The notes under the pieces were generated by a model. It saw only the letters and a list, made by a program, of their open reading frames with translations. It did not search any database and was not told where the DNA came from. From contig NZ_JBEFLP010000002.1 in the NCBI RefSeq assembly GCF_040149665.1, positions 310,001 to 374,000 on the forward strand: 64,000 nucleotides of DNA, read 5' to 3'. This DNA comes from Sulfitobacter sp. HNIBRBA3233. Lineage in GTDB: Bacteria > Pseudomonadota > Alphaproteobacteria > Rhodobacterales > Rhodobacteraceae. Both the position numbers and the translations under genes were made by a program. Positions 7,472 to 16,652 of the stretch are shown here, piece by piece (the stretch's first letter is position 1; each line of letters begins with the position of its first letter).

Positions 7472-9382
7472 CTACTCTGCGGGCACGGGCTGCGAATGGG
7501 CCAGCGCCAGTGCCATGTGGTGCCGCTGCGCCATTGCGCGGCGCAGGATCGGCGGCTCGCGCAGCGTGTAGGGACTGTCGAGGCGCAGCATGGCGGGCAG
7601 GTGACGGGCGATATCGCGTCCCGACAGCGCCGAAAGCGGCACCGCCAGAACGAGACTGGCAACGATCGGCACCAGCCACAGTGAAATCAGCCCGGCAAAA
7701 AGCCCCGCCAGAAGCACCAGGCCCAGTGCGGTTTCGACCCAGTGAAAGCCCAAGAGCGTGCGCAGGCTGTGCTGGCGGGCGTCCCGCGCCTGCGGTGCCC
7801 ATGCCTCGGGCGCGCGGGTCATCGTGCGCAGCACCGCCTTGGTCTGCTGGATCATCATGATCGGGGCATAGGCGATGGACAGCGCCACCTCGACAAGAAC
7901 CCCGCCCAGAAACGCCCGGCTGCCCCCGAAAACCCGTGCCGCGCGCGGCGTCGCGGCAATAATCGCAGCCCCCGCGATCTTTGGCGTCAGCAGCAGCGCG
8001 TACATGATGACCAGAAACACCGCGCTGTCGATGTGGCTCATCGCGGGGGGCCAGTCGGGAAACAGCGGATTGGTCTCGTTGAAATAGCGGATGACGTTGG
8101 TTTCGTGATCCTTGCCCAGCAGCGCCCAGACGATCAGCAGAAAGAACCACGCCGGGCTCAGAAGATAGCTGACCGCGCCGTGGAACAGGTGGAACCGCGA
8201 CACCGGATGCAGGCCCGCTGTGCCCAGCAGACGCAGGTGTTGCAGGTTGCCGCGGCACCAGCGGCGGTCGCGGATCACATAGTCGATGAGCGTTGCCGGG
8301 GTCTCTTCGAAGCTGCCGGTGACGCGCGGCAGGAACCGCACACCCCATCCGGCGCGCCGCAGCAGGCCCGCCTCGACGAAATCGTGGCTCAGGATCAGAT
8401 CCTCGCGCCCGTCACGACCGTGCAGATGCGGCAGCATCGCCGATTCCGCGAAGGCGCGTGTGCGGATGATCGCGTTGTGACCCCAGTAGTTGCCTTCGGT
8501 CCGGGCCCAGGTGGCCAGACCTTCCGCCAGAAGCCACCCGTAGGCGATGTTCGAAAACTGCTGCAGGCGCGCGAAAACCGTCCGCGCGCCGATCAGCATC
8601 GGGAAGGTCTGAATGAGGCCTGCATCCGGGTCCGTCGAGAGTTCGGATGCCAGACGCTCGATGGCGCGCCCGGTCATCAGGCTGTCGGCATCCAGCACGA
8701 CCATCCCTTCGAAGGCCCCGCCCCAGCGGCGGGTCCAGTCGGCGATATTGCCGACCTTCTTGTCCGTGTTCTCGGCCCTGCGCCGGTAATATACCGCGAT
8801 CCCGGCAGGGGCCTCGCGCTTGAGGGTGGTGAAGGCCTGCCATTCCTGAGCGGCGATCTCCTCGTCGCGGGTGTCTGACAGGATGAACAAGGCGTAGCGG
8901 TGCGGCGCGGGACGGGTCACCAGATCGGCCAGCATCGCGGCGGCGTTCCCGAAAACGTCGCGTGGCACCTCGTTGTAGATCGGGACCAGCAGCGCCGTGT
9001 CTATGCCTGCCACCTGCGCGGGCGGGCGGTCATCGGCCCCCGCACGGGCCAGCAGACCGGCAATGGCGACCGCAACGGTACTGACCGACAGGGCAACCCA
9101 GACGAAGGTCGCGCCGATCATCGTCAGCAACATCCATTCCAGCCCCGTCATCCCGTCCCGTGCAAGCCAGCTGAACAGGCCGAACATCAACAGTCCGGTC
9201 CCGATCATCGCGGGCAGAAATGTCGCCAGCCGCCAGAAAAAGCCGCTGCGCGCGGGGGCCGCGTGGGGCGAGCTGCGCCGCTCGGGCGCACGCGCCAGCA
9301 CCTGTGGTTCCGCAGCCAGCGGGGAGAGGGGCGGCATATCTTCGCGCAGGGGAGGGGTGCTATCGCTCACGCAGGGGTCCAT
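7472..9382 (-). CDS. opgH: Osmoregulated periplasmic glucan glucosyltransferase OpgH (MdoH)
   Basis: This 636-residue inner-membrane family-2 glycosyltransferase builds and translocates the glucan backbone from UDP-glucose. Two N-terminal TM segments (about 50-70 and 85-110) precede the GT domain, which carries VPIYNE, VVLDADSL (the DxD-equivalent), ILSHDFVEA and the product-binding RRWCRGN (R/QxxRW type). Several C-terminal TM segments follow. It is shorter than the E. coli protein (about 850) but typical for alphaproteobacteria. Its start overlaps the end of opgG by 16 nt, and it is the last gene of the opgC-opgG-opgH run before a terminator. Confidence 0.93.
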   Translation of the reverse strand: MDPCVSDSTPPLREDMPPLSPLAAEPQVLARAPERRSSPHAAPARSGFFWRLATFLPAMIGTGLLMFGLFSWLARDGMTGLEWMLLTMIGATFVWVALSVSTVAVAIAGLLARAGADDRPPAQVAGIDTALLVPIYNEVPRDVFGNAAAMLADLVTRPAPHRYALFILSDTRDEEIAAQEWQAFTTLKREAPAGIAVYYRRRAENTDKKVGNIADWTRRWGGAFEGMVVLDADSLMTGRAIERLASELSTDPDAGLIQTFPMLIGARTVFARLQQFSNIAYGWLLAEGLATWARTEGNYWGHNAIIRTRAFAESAMLPHLHGRDGREDLILSHDFVEAGLLRRAGWGVRFLPRVTGSFEETPATLIDYVIRDRRWCRGNLQHLRLLGTAGLHPVSRFHLFHGAVSYLLSPAWFFLLIVWALLGKDHETNVIRYFNETNPLFPDWPPAMSHIDSAVFLVIMYALLLTPKIAGAAIIAATPRAARVFGGSRAFLGGVLVEVALSIAYAPIMMIQQTKAVLRTMTRAPEAWAPQARDARQHSLRTLLGFHWVETALGLVLLAGLFAGLISLWLVPIVASLVLAVPLSALSGRDIARHLPAMLRLDSPYTLREPPILRRAMAQRHHMALALAHSQPVPAE

Positions 9383-10887
9383 CGGTACAGCCAGATTTCG
9401 CTTAAAGGGGCATCGCCGACGCGCAGCTGGGCACGGAATTCCGCAAACGCCGCGTCGTCAGGATGGAAGGTAAACGCAAGACGCGGGCCGTTGGTTTCAG
9501 GGTTGCGCTGCAAAATCGGCGCAGCGATCCGCCCGTGGCTGTTGCGCAGGGTGACCTCGATGGCATCCATATCCTCGGGCATCGCATCACCGTTCTCGAA
9601 ATCGATCACGATCACCAGCCCGCCCTCCATCCGGCCCCCCATCGCGCTGCGCAACACCGGCAAGAGCGGTGTGGCGGGCGCGGGATCGGCCGCCCAGTCC
9701 AGCGCGTAGCGCAGGCGTTGCTCGCCGCCTGCCGGGATCGGCGTGGCGGGCTGCCAGAAGGCGACGATATTGTCGTAGATCTCCAGATCGGCGGGGATCT
9801 CGACAAGGGTCACCGCACCGGCACCCCAGTCGCCGCGCGGGGTGATCCACGCAGAGGGACGGTTGTGGTAAAGGGCTTCGAGATCGTTGAACGCACCGAA
9901 GTCGCGCTTGCGCTGCATCAGGCCGAAGCCCTTCGGCGAGGTATCGGCAAAGGCGCTGATTTGCAGGGTTCTGGGATTGGCGAGCGGTCGCCAAAGCACT
10001 TCGCCCGCGCCGTTGTGGATCAGCAGCCCGTCGCTGTCGTGCACATTGGGCCGGAAGTCCGAGAACCGGTCGCGCATCGTCGCATCGAACAGGAACATCG
10101 AGGTCAGCGGCGCGATCCCGATATTGTCCAATGCCTCGCGGGCAAAGATCGTGGCGTCGATTTCCATCCGCAGGCGTTCACCGGGTGTGATCTCGAAGCG
10201 GTAGGCCCCGGTGCAGCTGGGGCTGTCCATCAGCGCGTGGACCACCACGGCGGCATCCGTCCGACCGGGTTTCTCGATCCAGAATGCGGTAAAGTCGGGA
10301 AACTCCTCGCCCATGGGGTCGCCGGTCTTGATCGCAAGACCGCGCGCCGACAGCCCGTAGGTTTCACCGGTGCCGATACCGCGGAAATAGCTGGCTCCCT
10401 GAAACACGGCATATTCGGTATATTTGCCGTCCCGCAGCAGATCGCCGCGCAGGCGCAGGCCCGAATACCCCATGGCGTCGTTCAGGGGCAGGTCGGGAAA
10501 CTGGTCCGTGTGGTCGAACGCCTCCATGTCGAACAGGACCGGTGCGGCCATGTTGTCGCTGACAGTGTGGATTTCGACAGCCCGCGGGAAATAGAGGCCG
10601 GGGGGAAAGACATCCACCTCGACCGGGCCGCCCGAACCGGCCCAGAGCGCATTGCGCGTGTCGAACCAGATCTGGCGATAGGTGTCGTATTCCATATCCT
10701 GCCACTCCGGCGGGATCGTCGGGCGGGGGGTATATTCAGACGCCGCCAGCGCACGGGCACGGCGCAGCACGGTCTGGTCGTTGAACGGCTCCGCAGCGCC
10801 GGTCCGGAGCGGCGCATCGCCTGCCATAGCGATCCGGGGGGCAAGCGTGAGGGCGGCGAGCGCCTTTAGAACATCGCGGCGCAGCAT
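9367..10887 (-). CDS. opgG: Periplasmic glucan biosynthesis protein OpgG/OpgD (MdoG/MdoD family)
   Basis: This 506-residue periplasmic protein is required for OPG backbone formation or branching. The N-terminus MLRRDVLKALAALTLAPRIAMAGDA looks like a twin-arginine-type signal, as in E. coli OpgD, while opgH adjacency is the opgG arrangement; the family does not separate the two cleanly here. Family segments include NDQTVLRRARALA, FPPGLYFPRAVEIH and GETYGLSARGLAI, and the C-terminal Ig-like domain begins near residue 390. Its ATG shares one nucleotide with the opgC stop (TGATG), implying coupled translation. Confidence 0.9.
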   Translation of the reverse strand: MLRRDVLKALAALTLAPRIAMAGDAPLRTGAAEPFNDQTVLRRARALAASEYTPRPTIPPEWQDMEYDTYRQIWFDTRNALWAGSGGPVEVDVFPPGLYFPRAVEIHTVSDNMAAPVLFDMEAFDHTDQFPDLPLNDAMGYSGLRLRGDLLRDGKYTEYAVFQGASYFRGIGTGETYGLSARGLAIKTGDPMGEEFPDFTAFWIEKPGRTDAAVVVHALMDSPSCTGAYRFEITPGERLRMEIDATIFAREALDNIGIAPLTSMFLFDATMRDRFSDFRPNVHDSDGLLIHNGAGEVLWRPLANPRTLQISAFADTSPKGFGLMQRKRDFGAFNDLEALYHNRPSAWITPRGDWGAGAVTLVEIPADLEIYDNIVAFWQPATPIPAGGEQRLRYALDWAADPAPATPLLPVLRSAMGGRMEGGLVIVIDFENGDAMPEDMDAIEVTLRNSHGRIAAPILQRNPETNGPRLAFTFHPDDAAFAEFRAQLRVGDAPLSEIWLYRWTPA

Positions 10888-12140
10888 CAGGCGGGCTTTC
10901 TCTTCCAGGGGGCGGATTTGAACCAGCCCGCGCCATAGGCGGTCGCGACAAGGACAAGCGCGCCACCGAAGTTGACCAACCAGACGGTCGCTATCTCACG
11001 TCCGGCAAGGTCCATGACAAAGCCCATCACCCGCGCCGTGAACATCGAGACCACGAACACCGCCAGCGACTGCTGCCCGACCTTGAGGACCACGCGCAGG
11101 ACCACCTCCCACGCCCGCGCGAATGCGCCATCCCCGCGCGGCAGCAGATTGTCGCCGCGGTCACCGGCGATCACCCACGCCAGATAGGCCAGCGACAGGA
11201 AATGCAGATAACGGAACACCCCGAAATCGGTCTTGTCGATCAGGGGCAGCATGGCAAGCCGCGCCTGAATGACCGGGTTCTCGCCATCGGTGGCGAAGAA
11301 CCAGTCACGCTCGACCGCGCGCACACCGATATTGCTGAGCGGGATGTTCGCGATCACGACCGCCGCCGCGAGACAGACCAGAAGCATCGAGACAGGCGGT
11401 TTCGGCAGCCAGCCGCGCATGAACGCAAAGCCGGTGAAGAAGATCAGCTGCCACGCGAACGGATTGAAGAACCATTTGCGGTCCGACCACGGTTCGGCCG
11501 GGAAAGAAAGATGCGCCGGACCCAGTAGCCAGTCCTGCGCCCCGAGCCAGACAAGACCCATGAAGACGAAAACCAGTCCCACGTTTACACGGGCCAGCGC
11601 CATGACGATCGGCATCATCGCAAGCACAACCATATACATCGGCAGGATATCGAAATAGTTCGGCACATAGCTTAGCGTGAACAGCCCGACGAGCGGCGCG
11701 GCGGGATCTTCGAAGAATTTCCACAGGTTCAGCGAGCCGATATAGGTCTTGTCATATCCGCCGTAGAGATCGATCGCCGCCAACAGCGCGGCCGTTGCGA
11801 AGAACAGCGCGATATGCGCCCAGTAGACCTGCCAGATCCGGAAGGCGACCCGTGCGGTTCCCATCACCCAACCGGCCTTCTGAAACGCGCCGCCAAAGGC
11901 GATGGCCGACGCCATGCCCGAGCAGAAGACGAAGATTTCGGTCGCGTCGGAAAAGCCCCAGCGGGCGGGAATCCATAGGGTCAGGAAGTTCCCCGGCGTG
12001 TGGGCGATGAGGATGATGAACATCGCGATGCCGCGGAAGAAATCGAGCCGCAGATCGCGGGCGCGGGTCGTGGCATTCGCAGCAGCCGCGACCGACGCCT
12101 TGGCGGGCAGGGGCATTGTATCAGGTGTAGCAAGCGTCAT
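10887..12140 (-). CDS. opgC: OpgC-type glucan-modifying membrane acyltransferase
   Basis: This 417-residue protein has about ten hydrophobic segments. It begins with RDLRLDFFRGIAMFIILIAH, the Arg-Leu-D-x-x-RG start seen in OpgC and related membrane acyltransferases, and contains FSDATEIFVFCSG and LPMYMVVLAMMPI. In Rhodobacter, OpgC adds succinyl groups to osmoregulated periplasmic glucans, and its position directly before opgG and opgH supports that role. It overlaps the opgG start by one base and starts 19 bp after the TPR gene stop, so all four genes may be one operon. Confidence 0.88.
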   Translation of the reverse strand: MTLATPDTMPLPAKASVAAAANATTRARDLRLDFFRGIAMFIILIAHTPGNFLTLWIPARWGFSDATEIFVFCSGMASAIAFGGAFQKAGWVMGTARVAFRIWQVYWAHIALFFATAALLAAIDLYGGYDKTYIGSLNLWKFFEDPAAPLVGLFTLSYVPNYFDILPMYMVVLAMMPIVMALARVNVGLVFVFMGLVWLGAQDWLLGPAHLSFPAEPWSDRKWFFNPFAWQLIFFTGFAFMRGWLPKPPVSMLLVCLAAAVVIANIPLSNIGVRAVERDWFFATDGENPVIQARLAMLPLIDKTDFGVFRYLHFLSLAYLAWVIAGDRGDNLLPRGDGAFARAWEVVLRVVLKVGQQSLAVFVVSMFTARVMGFVMDLAGREIATVWLVNFGGALVLVATAYGAGWFKSAPWKRKPA

Positions 12141-12159
12141 TTGGGAGACAGGGTCCGGT

Positions 12160-13527
12160 CTATTGCGCGGGAATGCGGCGCGCGCGGTTCAGCTGTTCGA
12201 ACCGGGTGGTCGCGAATCGGTCGAAGCGACCGCCGCGCAGGTAAAGCCGGTCCTTCAGGATCGTCTCTGTGGCGTCATAGCGCCCGGCGCGCAAGCCCGC
12301 ATCGATGGTCATACGTTCAAATACGTCGCGCTGGGCATGGCTGCCGCCGATGGTCTGCATGGCGGGCCGTGCGTGGGCAAGATTTCGGAATGCCTCGTCG
12401 TAGCGTCCTTCGGAAAATGCGTTCAGTCCGGCCAGTGCAGCCTGTCCCGGATGATCGACGCGCGAGGGCATCTCGCCCGGTTTCGCGGCGTCGCGGGCAA
12501 AGCGCGCGGTCATCGCCTCGCGGGCCGGTCCGCGCGCGGCACCGACGAGGGCCAGCATGTAATGCAGGTCCGCGAAGACAAGGCAGCCATCCTCGACCCG
12601 CGCCTCGGAAAGATCGGCCAGTTCCTCCCAGCGCCTGCCCACGTCGACCCCTTCGAGCTCCAGCCGCATCAGCAGCGATGTCGCGTTCGAGATGTCGCGG
12701 TAGTCATCGGTCTTGTCCGCGCGGATCTGCGCGTCGTAAAGACCGAGGACAACGTCCGTCTGGCCCAGATCCATGTGCAACAGCGCCTTGTGCCACCAGA
12801 CGTGATAGCGAAAGTTGTTCGCGCCAAACCATGCGGAAAAATGATCTTCGATCAGCGCGATGCCGTCCTGCGACCGGGCGGTCATGTCGTGGACGTGCGC
12901 CACGGCATGCAGCCCCCAGGCATCGTCCTGCGCATAGGTCAAACCCTCCAGACCGGTCCGTTCGGCCTGGCTGTAGTCGCCGGTCTCTTCGAGGCTGAAG
13001 GCGTGACACCCCAGAAGATAGCCCCGGCAGGCATGGTCCGGGCCATGCGCCAGAAGGACCCGTTCGACCGAGCGCCGCATCCCGTGGCTGTCACCGATCA
13101 TGAAGCGGATCCCGTGGCTGAGCTTGGCCGACAAGGTATCCTCTGGCCAGCGGCTCAGGATCTTTTCGATCTCGCCGATGGCCGCGCTGGGGCGCCCGTG
13201 CAGCCAATGCTCGAGCGCCTTGATCCAGCCAGTCTCGCGGGGCGTGAGCGATTGCAGTTGCGCCAGCGATTGCGCCTTGGCCAATGCGCCCCTTGCCGGT
13301 GCGATCACCTCTGCGCGGCCTGTCATCAGGCAGAACAATCCGCGCGCCGCGTGGCCCATGGCAAACTCAGGCTCCGCGTCCATCACTCGCCCGAGGTATT
13401 CGGGTGTGCGGGTGCCGTGGCTCAGAAGGGCGTGAATCACGCCGTTCCAGTCGCGCAGCGCGGCGTCTGTCGTCAGGGTGACGGGGCAAAAGCAGATGTC
13501 GGTCTTGGTCACGGCTGACCCCTTCAA
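12160..13527 (-). CDS. TTC38-like tetratricopeptide repeat protein
   Basis: This 455-residue soluble protein has no signal peptide and is built of helical repeats resembling the TTC38 group of TPR proteins, which is common in alphaproteobacteria and function-free to date. Characteristic segments are HALLSHGTRTPEYLGRVMDAEP, EFAMGHAARGL and GLHAVAHVHDMTAR (the histidine-rich HAVAHVHDM), then NNFRYHVWWHKALLHMD. The cluster of His and Trp in the middle is unusually well kept for a pure scaffold and may form a site. It is 19 bp upstream of opgC; whether it belongs to glucan synthesis is inference from position. Confidence 0.75.
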   Translation of the reverse strand: MKGSAVTKTDICFCPVTLTTDAALRDWNGVIHALLSHGTRTPEYLGRVMDAEPEFAMGHAARGLFCLMTGRAEVIAPARGALAKAQSLAQLQSLTPRETGWIKALEHWLHGRPSAAIGEIEKILSRWPEDTLSAKLSHGIRFMIGDSHGMRRSVERVLLAHGPDHACRGYLLGCHAFSLEETGDYSQAERTGLEGLTYAQDDAWGLHAVAHVHDMTARSQDGIALIEDHFSAWFGANNFRYHVWWHKALLHMDLGQTDVVLGLYDAQIRADKTDDYRDISNATSLLMRLELEGVDVGRRWEELADLSEARVEDGCLVFADLHYMLALVGAARGPAREAMTARFARDAAKPGEMPSRVDHPGQAALAGLNAFSEGRYDEAFRNLAHARPAMQTIGGSHAQRDVFERMTIDAGLRAGRYDATETILKDRLYLRGGRFDRFATTRFEQLNRARRIPAQ

Positions 13528-13727
13528 AAGGACTGTCGGAAGGGCATCGCCTGTGCCCGTCTTACCCGAAAGCTACCGCATGCCAGGGGCCCGACAAACG
13601 CTGCCGGGCCTGCTCACACGCCAATGTGAAAGGAATAAGCCGTTTCGTGAGGGCATGTACCGGCGCACGTCACGGCAACGTGAAAATAAGCGCCAATCTG
13701 CCATAATTCGCCGATAGGTTGAGCAGA

Positions 13728-14939
13728 TTATTGCTCTTCTGAATGTTTGTTGTGCACCCATGTTTCAAGAACCTCGTCGGTATCCTGTCCGAACCTCGGG
13801 GGTGGGCGGCGGAATGTGACGGGTGTGGCCGAGAATTTTAGCGGATTGCCGAGAAGGCTCAGCTCGGCGGTATCGAAGCCTGTGGCCGCGACCTGCCTGA
13901 CCGCGCCCCGTGCGCTGGCCTGTTCACTGGTCAGCGACTCCGCGATTGTATTGATCGGACCGGCGGGGATCTTGGCCGCGGACAGGGCATTGATGATATC
14001 GGCCTTGGTCCAGCGGCGCAGGGGCGGGCGGATCAGCTCCATCAGCGCGTCGCGGTTTTCAATTCGCGAAAGATTGGTCGTGAAACGCGGGTCCGACGCG
14101 CAGTCCGGCAAGCCGATGACATCACAGAACCGCGCGAATTGCGCGTCATTGCCGACCGCAAGCAGGAAGTGGCCGTCTGCGGTCTCGAACGTGTCGTAGG
14201 GCACGATGTTGGGATGCGCATTGCCGCGCCGTTCCGGCGCGTCGCCGGAGGTCAGGAAATTCAGGCCCTCGTTGATCAGCCACGCCATCGAGGCATCGAC
14301 CAGTGCCAGATCGATATGCTGCCCTTCGCCGGTGCGGTCGCGGTGGCGCAGCGCGGCAAGGATGCCGATGGTCGCGTACATGCCGCACATGACATCCGCG
14401 ATTCCGACGCCCACCTTCATCGGCGCACCTTTGGGATCGCCGGTGATCGACATGATGCCCCCGAAACCCTGCGCCATCAGATCATAGCCCGGCTTATCGC
14501 GGTTGGGGCCGGTTTGCCCGTAGCCGGAAATCGAACAATAGACGAGATCGGGGTGGATCGCGCGCAGGCTTGCGTGGTCCAGCCCGTATTTCTTCAGCCC
14601 GTCGGGCTTGTAGTTCTCAATCACCACATCGGCGCGTGCGGCAAGCGCGCGGATCGTCGCCTGTCCTTCCTCGGTCGAGATGTCGACCGCGATAGAGCGC
14701 TTGTTGCGGTTCGAGGACATGAAATAGGCAGAGAGGTCAGACCGCGTGCCATCGGCGTTGCGCGCATAGTTCGGACCCCAGCCGCGCGTGTCGTCGCCGC
14801 CTGTCTTGGGGTTTTCCACCTTGATCACCGTGGCCCCCAGATCGCCCAGCATCTGCGTGGCCGTAGGCCCGGCCAGAATGCGGCTGAGGTCGAGAACGAA
14901 AAGCCCGTCGAGCGCTCCGGGGGTGTCAGATGCGTCCAT
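13728..14939 (-). CDS. Family III (CaiB/BaiF) CoA-transferase
   Basis: This 403-residue enzyme moves CoA between carboxylic acids. Family hallmarks are VLDLSRILAGP near the N-terminus, GATVIKVENP, SSNRNKRSIAVD, ADVVIENYKPD and the active-site region GYDLMAQGFGG, whose Asp is the expected nucleophile. It overlaps the ThDP enzyme gene by 14 nt (its ATG at 14939 lies inside the other gene's end), so the two are coupled. The pairing of a family III transferase with a ThDP decarboxylase-type enzyme resembles the formyl-CoA transferase/oxalyl-CoA decarboxylase logic, but neither protein carries enough specific motifs to claim oxalate as substrate. Confidence 0.9.
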   Translation of the reverse strand: MDASDTPGALDGLFVLDLSRILAGPTATQMLGDLGATVIKVENPKTGGDDTRGWGPNYARNADGTRSDLSAYFMSSNRNKRSIAVDISTEEGQATIRALAARADVVIENYKPDGLKKYGLDHASLRAIHPDLVYCSISGYGQTGPNRDKPGYDLMAQGFGGIMSITGDPKGAPMKVGVGIADVMCGMYATIGILAALRHRDRTGEGQHIDLALVDASMAWLINEGLNFLTSGDAPERRGNAHPNIVPYDTFETADGHFLLAVGNDAQFARFCDVIGLPDCASDPRFTTNLSRIENRDALMELIRPPLRRWTKADIINALSAAKIPAGPINTIAESLTSEQASARGAVRQVAATGFDTAELSLLGNPLKFSATPVTFRRPPPRFGQDTDEVLETWVHNKHSEEQ

Positions 14940-16545
14940 CGTAGCTTCCTTTCTCTATTTCACAGGCGATCACGGTGAACGTGTCGCTTTGGAGGGCGTC
15001 TTCAAGCGCGGTTTCCAGTTCTGCACGGCTGCGCACGCGGTGTCCGCCGCCGCCGAAAGCCCGCCCGATGGCCGCGAATTCATGCTGGCCAAAGTCGACC
15101 GCGGCATTGCGCAGCTGTCGCTGGCGTTGTTTCAGCTCGATCAGCGCCAGCGAGGCATCGACGAACACCACGAAAATCGGTGCGAGGCCCAGCTCCCGCG
15201 CGGTCGAAAGCTCTCCGGCGATCATCAGGAACCCGGCATCGCCGGAAAAGGAAACGACCGTCCGGTCGGGCGCGCAAAGCGCGCTGCCGATGGCGAGCGG
15301 TACGGCGCAGCCCATCGTGCACAGCGCCGAAGACTGCAACAGCCCGCGCGGCTGTGTGCAGGTCCACATCTGGCTGAGCAATATCCGGTGCGCGCCGCTG
15401 TCGGCGGTGGCGATGGTGTCACGCGGCAGGAGGCGTCGGCAGGTGTCGATCACTGCCGCAGGCCCCCACGCGTCATCGGTCGGAAAGGCCGCGGCAAGCG
15501 CCGCCCTAAGCGCTGCCACCTCGCCTCCGGGCCAGGTCGCGCGGGCAGTGACCCCGTCACCGATGGCCGCAAGGCTTGCCGCGCAATCTGCCGTGACCGG
15601 CAATGTTGCCTGATGCATGTAGTGGTGGTTCGGCGCGGCGGTGATGTCGATCACGCGGGTCTCGCGCGGATCCCAGACATCGCGCCAGCCCGGTCGCATC
15701 TCGATCGGGTCATAGCCCACGCAAAGGACCAGATCGGCGGACCGCACGAAGGGCAGCAGCACCTCGTCCGCGCGCGGCGACAACCCCGCCGCCCCGAGCG
15801 CAAGCGGGTGCGTCTCGTCCAGAAGGCCCTTGGCCTTGTAGCTGGTGATCACCGGGATACCGAAGCGTTCGGCAAATTCCGTGATGGCCGTGCCCGCGTT
15901 TTCGTTCATCGCATCGACGCCGGCGATGATCACGGGGCGGCGTGCGTCGCCCAGCCAGTCGCGCGCGGACCGAAGCGCGTCGCCGGCGGGGGCGGTCGGC
16001 CCGCTGTCGGCCCGTCGCGCGGGCTGGATCGCGCGCACGGCAGTATCCGCGACCGTGATCGGTACATCGATATGGACGGGGCCGGGGCGGCCCTCCCGCG
16101 CGATGGCCACGGCCTTGTCGGCGATCACATGGGCCGCGCCCGCTGTGAAGCGAAAGCTGGCCTTGGTGATCGGGCGCAGCACCGCCTGCTGGTCGAGTAC
16201 TTGGTGGGTATATGTTTGCGCCTCGTGGTCATCGACACAGCCCGACAGCACGATCAGCGGCACGCGGTCCTGTTCGGCGTTGGCGATGGCGTTCACCCCG
16301 TTGAGGATCCCCGGACCCAGCGTCGCCACAAGGATGCCGGGCGCACCGGTCTGGTGCCAGGCCGCTTCGGCCATGAAACCCGCCGCATTTTCGTGTTTGC
16401 ACAGGATGAACCGGATGCCCGCCGCCTCCAGCGCGTCAACCAGCGTCAGGACTTCTCCGCCGGGCATGCCGAAGGCGTATCTGCATCCCGCATCGTAAAG
16501 ACGAATGGCAAGGGCATCGGACGCGCGGATCGTGGATGGGGACAT
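14926..16545 (-). CDS. ThDP-dependent decarboxylase/acetolactate-synthase-like enzyme
   Basis: This 539-residue protein has the three-domain layout of the acetolactate synthase/decarboxylase superfamily. The Pyr domain has the catalytic Glu in CKHENAAGFMAEA (about residue 50). The central domain carries PVIIAGVDAMNENAG. The PP domain has GDAGFLMIAGELSTA and ends with a shortened metal-binding segment (FVVFVDASLALIELKQ). The N-residue of the usual GDG-x-NN metal motif is replaced by DASLA, which is atypical. Start 16545 is preferred over an in-frame ATG 12 codons upstream. The substrate is unknown; with the CoA-transferase just downstream, an acyl-CoA or 2-keto acid is plausible. Confidence 0.85.
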   Translation of the reverse strand: MSPSTIRASDALAIRLYDAGCRYAFGMPGGEVLTLVDALEAAGIRFILCKHENAAGFMAEAAWHQTGAPGILVATLGPGILNGVNAIANAEQDRVPLIVLSGCVDDHEAQTYTHQVLDQQAVLRPITKASFRFTAGAAHVIADKAVAIAREGRPGPVHIDVPITVADTAVRAIQPARRADSGPTAPAGDALRSARDWLGDARRPVIIAGVDAMNENAGTAITEFAERFGIPVITSYKAKGLLDETHPLALGAAGLSPRADEVLLPFVRSADLVLCVGYDPIEMRPGWRDVWDPRETRVIDITAAPNHHYMHQATLPVTADCAASLAAIGDGVTARATWPGGEVAALRAALAAAFPTDDAWGPAAVIDTCRRLLPRDTIATADSGAHRILLSQMWTCTQPRGLLQSSALCTMGCAVPLAIGSALCAPDRTVVSFSGDAGFLMIAGELSTARELGLAPIFVVFVDASLALIELKQRQRQLRNAAVDFGQHEFAAIGRAFGGGGHRVRSRAELETALEDALQSDTFTVIACEIEKGSYDGRI

Positions 16546-16652
16546 CGGACACTCCCAATGGAAAAGCGATTGCCTTTCCAAAGACCACAGGCGCCCGGCC
16601 TGCGCAATTCACCAATCCGTTGGTCGCTCCGCGACGGCGCGGGCGGGCGCAA

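Noticed and set aside
13728..16545. Naming the pair frc/oxc (oxalate degradation)
   Set aside because: The ThDP enzyme lacks oxalyl-CoA decarboxylase-specific segments; only the gene-pair logic is similar.
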